Positions 43,194 through 51,395 of a stretch of 64,000 bases of DNA are shown in pieces. The translations under genes were made by a program, and so were the position numbers. The notes under the pieces are model-generated. The model saw nothing but the letters and a program-made list of their open reading frames with translations. It was not told where the DNA came from and searched no databases. The stretch is taken from assembly GCA_963676875.1 (NCBI GenBank), contig OY781436.1:3720001-3784000 (forward strand), written 5' to 3'. This DNA comes from UBA6244 sp963676875. GTDB taxonomy: Bacteria; Bacteroidota; Bacteroidia; Bacteroidales; F082. The first letter of the stretch is position 1. Each line of letters opens with the position of its first letter.

Positions 43194-43613
43194 TTAATGT
43201 TTTATTAGGTGGCAAATTGCCAGCCGATACGAATCGAGTCCGAAACCTGTGATGGAACCAATACAATGGGGCGCAATGTAAGAGGTGTGTCTGAAGCATT
43301 CACGGGCAAAAACATTGCTCATATGTACCTCTATTACAGGAATGTCCAGTGAACTGATGGCGTCTCCAATGGCCACCGATGTATGGGTGTAGGCACCTGC
43401 GTTAAGAATTACGGCGTCCACGTCGGTGTTGGCTTCATGCAAAAAATTAATCAACTCTCCTTCGATGTTGGATTGCGCATACGTGATTTCCATTTCCGGA
43501 AATTTCCTTGTCAATTCGTCCAAATAATCATCAAAACTCAGGGTTCCGTAGATTTCCGTCTGTCTTTCACCGGTTAGGTTGAGGTTGGGTCCGTTTAAAA
43601 TGAGCACTCTCAT
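43194..43613 (-). CDS. aroQ: Type II 3-dehydroquinate dehydratase
   Basis: 139 residues from ATG 43613. It has the family start MRVLILNGPNLNLTGERQ, the active Tyr in EIYGTLSFDD, ILNAGAYTHTSVAI, PVIEVHMSNVFAREC and GFGLDSYRLA. It removes water from 3-dehydroquinate in the shikimate pathway. An earlier in-frame codon at 43631 is ruled out by the -7 box at 43636-43643. The stop codon adjoins the repeat array by two bases. Confidence 0.95.
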   Translation of the reverse strand: MRVLILNGPNLNLTGERQTEIYGTLSFDDYLDELTRKFPEMEITYAQSNIEGELINFLHEANTDVDAVILNAGAYTHTSVAIGDAISSLDIPVIEVHMSNVFARECFRHTSYIAPHCIGSITGFGLDSYRLAICHLIKH

Positions 43614-43770
43614 GGCGATTATTTTTACCAAAGTACAAATATAGGTGATAGCCGGGATATTTGTATCTACTCCGGTTATTTAATTGGGATAAGTGGTGTC
43701 AACGAGAACTTAAAAGTGAAATTAGATGGGCAAATACCATCAAATCAATTTTATACATAAAAATGCGAAT
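43614..43770. other. aroQ upstream region
   Basis: 157 bases with the aroQ promoter near its left edge and otherwise nothing recognisable before the decayed nucleotidyltransferase. Confidence 0.4.
43636..43643 (-). promoter_or_regulatory. -7 box of aroQ
   Basis: The minus strand reads TATATTTG, an exact TAnnTTTG match, 22 bases before the ATG at 43613. It decides between two possible starts. Confidence 0.5.
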
Positions 43771-44050
43771 TCATGAATAAGACTTGCTTTTAATCACAAT
43801 TCCGTATTTCAGCATTTCGATGACTACAGGGTTGGAGTTGTTAAAGTCATCAGGTAGAAATGGATGGGGTTCTATTCTCAAGTCAATTTTTCGTCGGAGT
43901 TTCATTAAGTAAATCTGATTGTCAGTAATATTTGTATAAATTTTATGATAATAGCTATATCGATATCGCTGTCGTTATGGTTGGTGCCTTTGGCGAATGA
44001 ACCAAAAGGAATGGCTTGATCGACCTTGAACCCGGCGAAACAAAAATAAA
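43771..44050 (-). pseudogene. MNT-type nucleotidyltransferase relic
   Basis: On the minus strand the sequence reads KVDQAIPFGSFAKGTNHNDS then DIDIAIII, the signature of the minimal nucleotidyltransferase domain (GSxAKG and DSDID). After a stop codon the frame shifts and continues with KLRRKIDLRIEPHPFLPDDF and NPVVIEMLKYGIVIKSK to a stop at 43771-43773. The N-terminus before KVDQA is missing and no start codon is in frame. So it is N-truncated and frame-broken. Such proteins often pair with HEPN proteins as toxin-antitoxin modules; no HEPN gene is near. Confidence 0.8.
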
Positions 44051-44072
44051 TTCAAAAAATATGGTACTATGC

Positions 44073-44104
44073 AATACATAATACTAAAAAATGTATTATA
44101 TTTG
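44073..44104 (+). promoter_or_regulatory. padR promoter overlapped by an inverted repeat (likely PadR operator)
   Basis: AATACAT (44073-44079) and ATGTATT (44091-44097) form an inverted repeat with an 11-base spacer, in keeping with ACAT/ATGT sites known for PadR proteins. A perfect -7 box, TATATTTG, follows at 44097-44104. The start codon is only 5 bases on, so the transcript would be almost leaderless. Overlap of repeat and -7 box suggests autorepression. Confidence 0.5.
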
Positions 44105-44108
44105 CCCC

Positions 44109-44468
44109 ATGAAAGAAGAAAAAACTTATGCTCAAATGCGGAAAGGTGTGCTGGAGATGTGCATCCTTTCGGTGATATCGGGTCAGGAGGTGTATACTTC
44201 CGACATACTAAAAACGTTGAAGGATGCTGATTTGGTGGTGGTTGAGGGGACAATTTATCCATTGCTGTCGCGCCTAAAAAACGACGGAATTCTTAGCTAC
44301 CGGTGGGAGGAATCCACATCGGGGCCTCCACGAAAATACTATCAATTGACCGAATCAGGTTCTGAGTTGCTTGAAGAATTGAGAACCAACTGGAGTCAAC
44401 TGGCTGAATCGGTGCAAAAAATTATTAACAATAAATCGACTAACGATGAAAACAACAACCAATTTTAA
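44109..44468 (+). CDS. PadR family transcriptional regulator
   Basis: 119 residues from ATG 44109. A winged helix with the PadR pattern: KGVLEMCILSVISGQEVYTS, VVEGTIYPLLSRLKNDGILS, GPPRKYYQLTESG and a C-terminal helix for dimerisation (about 88-110). These repressors respond to small molecules or membrane stress. Its end overlaps the pspC-like gene by 23 bases, so the two form one operon. Confidence 0.93.
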   Translation: MKEEKTYAQMRKGVLEMCILSVISGQEVYTSDILKTLKDADLVVVEGTIYPLLSRLKNDGILSYRWEESTSGPPRKYYQLTESGSELLEELRTNWSQLAESVQKIINNKSTNDENNNQF

Positions 44469-45063
44469 TATTCAAGGAACCGTTTTTCACATGGACGACG
44501 AGGCCTTTGCAGTTTTTAAACCTTATCTTGATTCCATCCATCTTCATTTTAGGGAGAGTCGGGGGCGAGACGAAATAATCAACGACATTGAAATGCGAAT
44601 GGTGGAATTGTTTCAACAGCAATTGACTTCCGCTAATCAGGTAGTTGGCGTAAAAGAGGTGCGTTTTGTTATGGCGATCATGGGGTCTCCTTCAGATTTT
44701 GACCAGGAAAACCAAAGTGAATACCTATACCAACCATCACGGCGAAAACGCTTGTATCGTGATATGGATAATCGCATGTTGGGTGGTGTTAGTTCGGGAT
44801 TGGGAGACTATTTCCGTCTGGATCCTACTTTGGTTCGTTTGGCCTTTGTTCTGGCAACATTTTCAGGATTAAGCCCTTTTGTTTATGTTATCATGTGGAT
44901 TGTGGTACCTCCTGCCCGCACCATTGCTGAAAAATTGGAAATGTTTGGCGAGCCCGTGAATATTTCCAATATTGAGAAAGCCATCTTGGAAGAAATGGAC
45001 GCACTTAAGAATAAATTTGGTGAATATTCCGGAAAAGCAAGATCGAAGTTTAGACGTCGCTAG
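44446..45063 (+). CDS. PspC domain membrane protein
   Basis: This 205-residue protein has an N-terminal domain of about 95 residues (FNIQGTVFHMDDEAFAV, a Bacteroidota-specific front part), then a PspC domain (about 100-160). The PspC part has RLYRDMDNRMLGGVSSGLGDY, FRLDPTLVRLAFVL and a membrane helix ending MWIVVPPA. PspC proteins serve in envelope stress. Coupled to the PadR gene, the common padR-pspC pair in this phylum. Its 3' end overlaps the convergent kinase gene by 14 bases. Confidence 0.9.
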   Translation: MKTTTNFNIQGTVFHMDDEAFAVFKPYLDSIHLHFRESRGRDEIINDIEMRMVELFQQQLTSANQVVGVKEVRFVMAIMGSPSDFDQENQSEYLYQPSRRKRLYRDMDNRMLGGVSSGLGDYFRLDPTLVRLAFVLATFSGLSPFVYVIMWIVVPPARTIAEKLEMFGEPVNISNIEKAILEEMDALKNKFGEYSGKARSKFRRR

Positions 45064-45958
45064 CTTTGGGAATATAATTGTCGTAGGTGGCACAAACCAG
45101 AGCAGCTGTTTTTGTTCCGAATTCTAAAAGGCTTAAAATCTGTTTTTCAGAAAGTTGTGAGATGGTTCTCGGATTGATGTGCAAAAGGTTAGTTTGATAA
45201 ATGATTCCTGCGTTAAAGGCATCACCGGCGCCAATGGTGCTTATTACTTGAGTTTCTATTGCCCTGACGGAACAGGTGATGTTGCCCAAATTGGCCATGG
45301 CGCCCATTTCACCTAGGGTGAGAAAAATTAGGGCTTCTTGATTAATTTGGCGTAATTGCCTGATGTAATCTGTGGGAGTACCTAAGCCAAAAAGGTTTGT
45401 ACAATCTTCATCGGATGCTTTTATGATGTGAGCCAGTTGCAGATTTTCAATCACGGAGGTTTTCATGCTTTTTACTTCCAGGTGGTGCTTGTGCCTGATA
45501 TTTGGGTCGTACATGATTAGACCACCTGCATGCTTTATTGCCTGAACATGATGGAGTATCGCAGTTCGGATAGGTTCGGAAATGGAATAAATTGAACCGA
45601 ATAACAAAATGTCGCCAACTTTGAAGTCAGGTACTTCGGTCAAGTTTCTTTGAGCAGGGTAGGCATTTACAAATTGATATGAAGGTTTTTTGTTTTGATC
45701 CAAGAAGGCCAGTGCCATGGAAGTGTTTTGCTCCTGATATTGACGGATATATTTGGTGTTCACTCCATTTTTGTTCAGAAAATCTAACATAAGTTTGGCC
45801 ACTTCGTTATCTCCCAATTCGCTTATGTGTGTAACAGGAAGATTCAATCGTGCCAATGAAACGGCGGTGTTGAGCATAGAGCCTCCCGGTTTGGCCACTA
45901 CCCGATCAAGTCCGTCGAATATCACATCCAGTAGCGATTCTCCGAGTGTATAGTTCAT
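45050..45958 (-). CDS. PfkB family carbohydrate kinase (fructokinase-like)
   Basis: The 302-residue protein has the two PfkB signatures: KPGGSMLNTAVSLARL (about 22-37) and STIGAGDAFNAGI (about 246-258, catalytic Asp in GAGD). It phosphorylates a sugar such as fructose; the exact substrate cannot be read from sequence. The N-terminus starts directly at YTLGESLLDVIFDG, as in fructokinases. Nine bases after the cupin gene in a three-gene operon. Confidence 0.9.
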   Translation of the reverse strand: MNYTLGESLLDVIFDGLDRVVAKPGGSMLNTAVSLARLNLPVTHISELGDNEVAKLMLDFLNKNGVNTKYIRQYQEQNTSMALAFLDQNKKPSYQFVNAYPAQRNLTEVPDFKVGDILLFGSIYSISEPIRTAILHHVQAIKHAGGLIMYDPNIRHKHHLEVKSMKTSVIENLQLAHIIKASDEDCTNLFGLGTPTDYIRQLRQINQEALIFLTLGEMGAMANLGNITCSVRAIETQVISTIGAGDAFNAGIIYQTNLLHINPRTISQLSEKQILSLLEFGTKTAALVCATYDNYIPKASDV

Positions 45959-45967
45959 GATTTGTAT

Positions 45968-46468
45968 TTACTGGGAAGTATATTTTTTAATCAAGTCTGC
46001 ATGATGGGGAAATGCTGACAAAAGTTGAGTTTCAGAACCCATTTCAAAATCAAGGAAATCAAATCCCGGCGCAACGGTACATCCCATCAAGGTAAACTCG
46101 CCCAGCGAATGTGCTGCAAACCAATGCCCATGAGGAATAGTCACTTGTGGCGTATAGCCATTTTCAGGATCAAGTCCCAGAAGATACTGATGATGATTAC
46201 CTTCAGGTGAAATAGCATGAATTTCCAGAGGCGCTCCATCGTGAAAATGCCAGGTTTCATCCGATTTTATGCGGTGAAAGGCAGAAAATTCATGCTTCTC
46301 GAGCAAAAAATAGATGGAAGTAGAAAAGGCTCTTGCATCGCTAAAACGTTCAGGTAAACCGTCGGCCGGTATTTGTTCGTCCGACCGATAGGTTTCTTTA
46401 AAACAACCTCCTTCAGGATGTTCAAGAAGTTGTAGTTTATTTTTCCAGTATGTGGCAGATTTTGTCAT
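45968..46468 (-). CDS. Cupin-fold protein of the DUF985 family
   Basis: A 166-residue single-domain cupin with the DUF985 words EHPEGGCFKETYRS, STSIYFLLEKHEFSAFHRI, DETWHFHDGAPLEI, VTIPHGHWFAA and CTVAPGFDFLDFE. His residues in WHFHDG sit where cupins bind metal or ligand. The family is related to yeast YML079 and of unproved function. It overlaps the beta-barrel gene by one base. Confidence 0.9.
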   Translation of the reverse strand: MTKSATYWKNKLQLLEHPEGGCFKETYRSDEQIPADGLPERFSDARAFSTSIYFLLEKHEFSAFHRIKSDETWHFHDGAPLEIHAISPEGNHHQYLLGLDPENGYTPQVTIPHGHWFAAHSLGEFTLMGCTVAPGFDFLDFEMGSETQLLSAFPHHADLIKKYTSQ

Positions 46469-47145
46469 TATGGTGTTTCCTGAATTTTCCGACGGGGTTT
46501 CTCGTTAAACATATATATCAGCCTTAAGGTCAGTACTTTGTTATACTGATCTCTGGTCCAAACATCTCCTGTTACATTGTCGAATTGGCGGGTTCTTATT
46601 TTTACCATGCTATTTTGATACCTAAGTGCCAGTTTTAGCGGACCTTTTAATCGAACCCTAAGGTCTATGATATAGCTGAAATCGTTTTTTGCATAAGTAC
46701 CACTGTTAAGGGTAGTTGTGTCCACCACTCGACCGTGTTCCCATTCTTTCACGCCGACCAATCGTCCGAAAGAGAAACCTGCTCCAATGGTGAGAAAATC
46801 CTTGTCGGTGTAGTGAATTAGCACGGGAATTTCAGCATAATTCAGTCGTAATTTGTAGGCACCCGTGACAGGAATATCGTTAATGGTGTCCTTATATTGA
46901 TCTTTTTGAGTTGCACCCTTTTGATTGTAGGTAATTTCAAAAGACACGTCCCAGTTTTTTGCAAAAGGAACCATCGCACCAATACCCAAATTAATCCCGG
47001 GTTTTTTAAAACCATATACTTCATCGCCTTCTACCTGACTTAGGTTAATTCCTAAAAGTGCTTCTGCTTTGATTGTTTGTGCATTAGAACGATAGACGCC
47101 AACTAACACGAATAAACAGAACAGAATGAGGCTTTTTTTTACCAT
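46468..47145 (-). CDS. Outer-membrane beta-barrel protein (PorT-like fold)
   Basis: The 225-residue protein has a signal peptide (about 1-22, SNAQ) and eight or so amphipathic beta strands. Patterns are KAEALLGINLSQVEGDE, PGINLGIGAMVPFAKNWDVSFEITYNQKGA and LRLNYAEIPVLIHY, ending LTLRLIYMFNE. This is the common Bacteroidota PorT-like barrel (outer-membrane beta-barrel type 2). True PorT is a T9SS part; nothing here shows that this copy is. First gene of the barrel-cupin-kinase operon. Confidence 0.8.
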   Translation of the reverse strand: MVKKSLILFCLFVLVGVYRSNAQTIKAEALLGINLSQVEGDEVYGFKKPGINLGIGAMVPFAKNWDVSFEITYNQKGATQKDQYKDTINDIPVTGAYKLRLNYAEIPVLIHYTDKDFLTIGAGFSFGRLVGVKEWEHGRVVDTTTLNSGTYAKNDFSYIIDLRVRLKGPLKLALRYQNSMVKIRTRQFDNVTGDVWTRDQYNKVLTLRLIYMFNEKPRRKIQETP

Positions 47146-47169
47146 TTATTTTTGTTTTCAATATAAACG

Positions 47170-47177
47170 CAAAAATA
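47170..47177 (-). promoter_or_regulatory. -7 box of the barrel-cupin-kinase operon
   Basis: The minus strand reads TATTTTTG, an exact TAnnTTTG match, 24 bases before the start codon. It lies in the 70-base gap behind tex, so the operon does not depend on tex. Confidence 0.45.
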
Positions 47178-47215
47178 GGGTAATAATTGCTTGTAAGCAT
47201 TATCCTCTCTGGATA

Positions 47216-49348
47216 TTAGTTGATGTTGAGCAGACTGAGGCTGATTCGTTTTTTCTCTACGTCCACGTCGGTTACTTTCACCATCAACTGTTGGTTGAGG
47301 GCTACATGGTCAGCAGGATTATTGACAAACTCGTGAGCCATCTGGCTTTTGTGTAGTAATCCTGAAGAATGAAGTCCAATATCTACAAATGCCCCGAAGG
47401 CTGTGATGTTCGTAACAATTCCGGGTATCACCATACCTGCTTTTAAATCGGTGATGTGTTTTATATTCGGGTCGAAGCTGAATTGTTTGATGATTCCGCG
47501 AGGGTCGCGTCCGGGCTTTTCCAGTTCGCTGAGAATGTCTTTTACGGTGTATATGCCTGTTTCCGAAGTCGAAATATCTTCAGCGTTTTGCGCTTGAAGC
47601 AGTTTTTTATTCCCAATGAGCTCGCTTAATCCCACACCCCATTTTTTTGCTATGTTTTTCACAAAGGTATAATTTTCAGGATGCACGGCAGAACCATCGA
47701 GGGGATTCTTTCCATTTTTAATGCGCAGAAAACCGGCGGCTTGTTCAAAGGCTTTAGCGCCCAATCCCGGTACTTTTTTGAGTGTCTCCCTGTCGGGGAA
47801 ATCGCCGTGTTGGTTTCTGTATTCGATGATGGATCCTGCTAACTTGGGTCCGAGACCGGAAACATAGGTGAGTAATTCTTTACTGGCGGTGTTTACTTCC
47901 ACACCTACCAGATTCACACAATATTCCACGGTGGTGGTTAAACTCTCTTTGAGCAATTTCTGATCCACATCATGTTGATACTGACCTACACCAAGGGCTT
48001 TGGGGTCGATTTTTACCAATTCCGCGAGGGGATCAATCAGCCTTCTGCCAATGGAGACGGCTCCACGAACGGTGACATCATATTCTCCAAATTCTTCTCG
48101 AGCCAGTGCAGAGGCCGAGTACACGGAAGCTCCGGTTTCGCTCACCAACATGGCCACAATATCCTGGTTAAAGCGTGCATGCTCAATCATTTGAGCAGTT
48201 TCACGCCCTGCAGTACCGTTTCCGATGGCGATGGCTTCGATATTGTAGGCGGAAATCAGGCTTTTGATCTTTTTAATGGCCAACGCAATTTCACGTTGGG
48301 GTGGATGGGGGTAAATGGTGCTGTTGTGCAACAAGTTACCGTTTTTATCCAAACACACCAATTTGCAGCCTGTTCGGAATCCGGGATCAATGGCCAGGAT
48401 GTTTTTTTGTCCCAGAGGTGGAGTAAGCAGTAGTTGCTTTAAATTTCCCGTAAAGACGGTAATGGCCGTTTCATCCGCTTTAGTTTTGATGGTGGCACGG
48501 AGTTCGTTTTCCATAGAAGGAAAAAGCAGGCGACTTACGGCATCTGCGATGGCCAGTTCTTTTTGCTCAGAAGCCTCCGTTTGATTTCTGATGAGTTTTG
48601 AGCAGATCAATTGAATGACCTTCTCTTTGTCGGGTTGGATTTTTAATTTCAGAAAACCTTCTTTTTCGCCTCTGAACATGGCCAAAACCCTGTGTGATGG
48701 AGCTCTTAATGCAGGTTCCTGCCAATCGTGCCAGTTGTTGTATTTTTCGTCTTCCTCCGCTTTTTTTGACACGACTTTTGAAACCAATATGGCTTCTCTC
48801 TCAAAAATGGCACGTGTTTTTTGACGAATCCAATCTTTTTCGTTGATCCATTCCGCAATGATATCCCGGGCTCCCGCCAACGCTTCTTCTACTGAATCAA
48901 CTTCCAGTTTATTATTTACAAAGCGGGCAGCGGTTTGTGAGAGATTGATGTTGGACTCGGCCATGATCATTTTTGCCAAGGGTTCCAATCCTTTGGCAAC
49001 GGCTTTAACTGCTCTGGTCTGTCGTTTTGGTTTGTACGGAAGGTAAATGTCTTCCAGCATTGAAAGGGTTGAAGCTTTTGAAAGTTCATCTCTTAATTCC
49101 GTGGTAAGTTGGCCACTTTCCTCCAATGAATTGAGAATACTATCTCTTCTGCTCACCAGATTTTGAAATTGTTGGTATTTTTTATGGATGTCGATGATTT
49201 GCTCATCGGTGAGTGCGCCGGTCTTTTCTTTACGGTAACGAGCGATGAATGGAATGGTGGCTCCGCCATCAAGTAGTTCAATTGTATGACTGATTTGCCA
49301 ACCCGCGACACCCAATTCGGTGGCCGTATTTGAAATAAATTGTTGCAT
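47216..49348 (-). CDS. tex: Tex, S1 RNA-binding transcription accessory protein
   Basis: A 710-residue protein with the Tex plan. It has an N-terminal helical domain (TIPFIARYRKEKTGALTDEQ near 30-50), a YqgF-like domain (about 320-450, ILAIDPGFRTGCKLVCLD), helix-hairpin-helix motifs (about 500-570, LTYVSGLGPKLAGSIIEYR) and a C-terminal S1 domain (about 635-705, GMVIPGIVTNITAFGAFVDI). It binds nucleic acid and affects transcription. Full length. Confidence 0.95.
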   Translation of the reverse strand: MQQFISNTATELGVAGWQISHTIELLDGGATIPFIARYRKEKTGALTDEQIIDIHKKYQQFQNLVSRRDSILNSLEESGQLTTELRDELSKASTLSMLEDIYLPYKPKRQTRAVKAVAKGLEPLAKMIMAESNINLSQTAARFVNNKLEVDSVEEALAGARDIIAEWINEKDWIRQKTRAIFEREAILVSKVVSKKAEEDEKYNNWHDWQEPALRAPSHRVLAMFRGEKEGFLKLKIQPDKEKVIQLICSKLIRNQTEASEQKELAIADAVSRLLFPSMENELRATIKTKADETAITVFTGNLKQLLLTPPLGQKNILAIDPGFRTGCKLVCLDKNGNLLHNSTIYPHPPQREIALAIKKIKSLISAYNIEAIAIGNGTAGRETAQMIEHARFNQDIVAMLVSETGASVYSASALAREEFGEYDVTVRGAVSIGRRLIDPLAELVKIDPKALGVGQYQHDVDQKLLKESLTTTVEYCVNLVGVEVNTASKELLTYVSGLGPKLAGSIIEYRNQHGDFPDRETLKKVPGLGAKAFEQAAGFLRIKNGKNPLDGSAVHPENYTFVKNIAKKWGVGLSELIGNKKLLQAQNAEDISTSETGIYTVKDILSELEKPGRDPRGIIKQFSFDPNIKHITDLKAGMVIPGIVTNITAFGAFVDIGLHSSGLLHKSQMAHEFVNNPADHVALNQQLMVKVTDVDVEKKRISLSLLNIN

Positions 49349-49358
49349 GGGTTGTTGA

Positions 49359-51362
49359 TTATCTCACCAGCATCACGGTTCCTCTGTTATCTATGTTGCG
49401 GCTGGGTTCTAATCCGCTCTCAAAGGTCGTAAATACGGAGTGCCAAACATAAACACCCGCGGGTGCATCTACTCCGCCCTCAAATTGGCCCGTCCATTTT
49501 TCCAGGGGATTATCAGTTTCGAATATAATTTTACCCCAGCGGTCGAAAATGTGCAATGAGTAATTTGCCAATGAAGAAACATCACCTATTACACCAAAAG
49601 TTTGATTAATGCCCAGGGTGCTGGCAGGCTTAAATGCATTTGGAAAGTGAAGGTCTGCAAACTGAACATACACCCTATCCGTATTTGAACAGCAATTGGT
49701 GTCGGTTACCAATACTTCGTACCAGCCTTCCTGAGTGACATCCAGGTATTGATTGTTGCTGCCTCCGGGTGTCCAATAGTAGTAGTCATAGGTGCCTGCA
49801 TCCAGACGTACAGAAGAGTTGGGCAGAATGGAAATGGTATCGCCACCTTTTCCGATATCTACACTGGGTAGGGGGTGGATGGTAACTTCACGAACAAAAT
49901 TATAATCCATTCCGTTCCAGCTTTCGGTAAGTTCTACCGAGTAATCTCCAGGCTCGCTAAACACATATCCGGGTGATTTTGGATCCGAGCTTGCATCCAA
50001 TGTTCCATTGGGATCGATGGTGCTGAAATTCCAGGTGGGAACTAAATTGGCTGTATTCCGGATTTCAAACACCGTGGTATCGTGATGACATTTATGGAAA
50101 AAGGAGAAGTGGGGAATGTTGAGGTAGTCGGTTACGAAATTGGGTAAGCCTTGGAGGGAGAACCCTCCCTGTAAATCAAAGGGACGATTCGGTTGTCCGT
50201 CCAGCGAGTTGTAATTACATTCAGCCCCGGGACGATCAGGGTTGTAAATTACACTAAGTGTAGGCAGTCCATCGAAACCTCCCTGTGGTTTTACACGGTA
50301 TTTGGTCAGAAATATTTTTCCATCGGGCGATAACTGCAGTGCACTCATCAGGCTGTCCTGAGGCGAATCTTTTATATAATCAAATTGATCAATGATCGTA
50401 AATGGTTGTGTAAAAGGATTTGACTGACTTAGGTCGAATTGATATAGATAGTTGGTTCCTGTTCCGTTGGGGGTAGTACACACGTAAAGTTTTGAATTGT
50501 CGGGTGAAAATTCAACACCTTTGGGGTATTCAATGGTACCGGCAGTATTATCGATGGGATTGCTTAACATTCCGGTAGATTTATTAAAATCGAGTAACTC
50601 TATCACCCCTGAGGCCGGTATTACTAAAGCTATTTTGTTGCCATCGGGAGAGGCTTTCATGTAACCAAAACCGTTGTTGGGGTCTGTATCACTATGAATA
50701 TAACCCACTTTGCTCAAAATAGGTGTGGTATTTACTCCACCTGTATCCACCAGATAAGTGTAAAAACTATCGCCATTAACAGATCCAAAGCCATGAAATA
50801 CTACCCAGTAATCGCGACCGTTCTCGTGTTGAACTGCACAAACTTTTTGTGTGTTTTCAGTGAAAAGCAGGTTGTTTTTACTAATGATGTTGCCACCGTT
50901 GTTGTTTGAAAAATCGATGATGGAATAGTTAACCCCCTGATTACTCCAAAAGGGTAAATACATATCAAGTGTAAATACAAAAATCTGCTTGCTGTTTCCC
51001 GGATTAGGAACAAAAATAGAGTTCATGGTTGCCCATGCATTTCCCATAAGTCCTGCTCCACTGGCTATTTGGTAGTAGCCACTGTTATATACTTCCATTC
51101 CGTTCGAGAAAAAGCGAAAGGTGCCGTCTGCATCTGAGTAGGAAGACACTCCCGCTGAAACATCGTATCCTCCTGTTGTTACAACCGCTTGAGCTTCGGG
51201 TGTCGAAAAGTCGATGCCGCCATGCAAACCAAATACCCAATGGTCTGCCTGATGTGGTCGGATGTATTCGCAATTCCGGGTACTTTGTGCCAAAACGGAT
51301 GAGGTTAACCAGATAAAACTACTTATTAACAGGAGTTTAGATAATCCTTTGCTAGAAATCAT
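49359..51362 (-). CDS. Secreted WD-like/beta-propeller protein with gliding-motility CHU_C sorting tail
   Basis: This 667-residue protein has a signal peptide (about 1-25) and a seven-bladed-propeller-like front (about 30-410) with repeated SPDGNKIALV, SPDNSKLYVC and SPDGKIFLTKY. A PKD-like part (about 410-570) follows, then a CHU_C domain (about 575-667): FPNAFKPAS, YSLHIFDRWGKIIFE, WTGQFEGGVDAPAGVYVW. CHU_C is the T9SS type B signal. It is likely exported and attached to the surface. Ten bases upstream of tex, 33 downstream of the PKD gene. Confidence 0.87.
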   Translation of the reverse strand: MISSKGLSKLLLISSFIWLTSSVLAQSTRNCEYIRPHQADHWVFGLHGGIDFSTPEAQAVVTTGGYDVSAGVSSYSDADGTFRFFSNGMEVYNSGYYQIASGAGLMGNAWATMNSIFVPNPGNSKQIFVFTLDMYLPFWSNQGVNYSIIDFSNNNGGNIISKNNLLFTENTQKVCAVQHENGRDYWVVFHGFGSVNGDSFYTYLVDTGGVNTTPILSKVGYIHSDTDPNNGFGYMKASPDGNKIALVIPASGVIELLDFNKSTGMLSNPIDNTAGTIEYPKGVEFSPDNSKLYVCTTPNGTGTNYLYQFDLSQSNPFTQPFTIIDQFDYIKDSPQDSLMSALQLSPDGKIFLTKYRVKPQGGFDGLPTLSVIYNPDRPGAECNYNSLDGQPNRPFDLQGGFSLQGLPNFVTDYLNIPHFSFFHKCHHDTTVFEIRNTANLVPTWNFSTIDPNGTLDASSDPKSPGYVFSEPGDYSVELTESWNGMDYNFVREVTIHPLPSVDIGKGGDTISILPNSSVRLDAGTYDYYYWTPGGSNNQYLDVTQEGWYEVLVTDTNCCSNTDRVYVQFADLHFPNAFKPASTLGINQTFGVIGDVSSLANYSLHIFDRWGKIIFETDNPLEKWTGQFEGGVDAPAGVYVWHSVFTTFESGLEPSRNIDNRGTVMLVR

Positions 51363-51395
51363 TCTGTACTGCGATTGATAAATTGAATTTTTTTA

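Noticed and set aside
46468..47145. True PorT component of the T9SS
   Set aside because: The barrel fold alone is shared by many proteins, and the neighbours are a cupin and a sugar kinase rather than T9SS genes.
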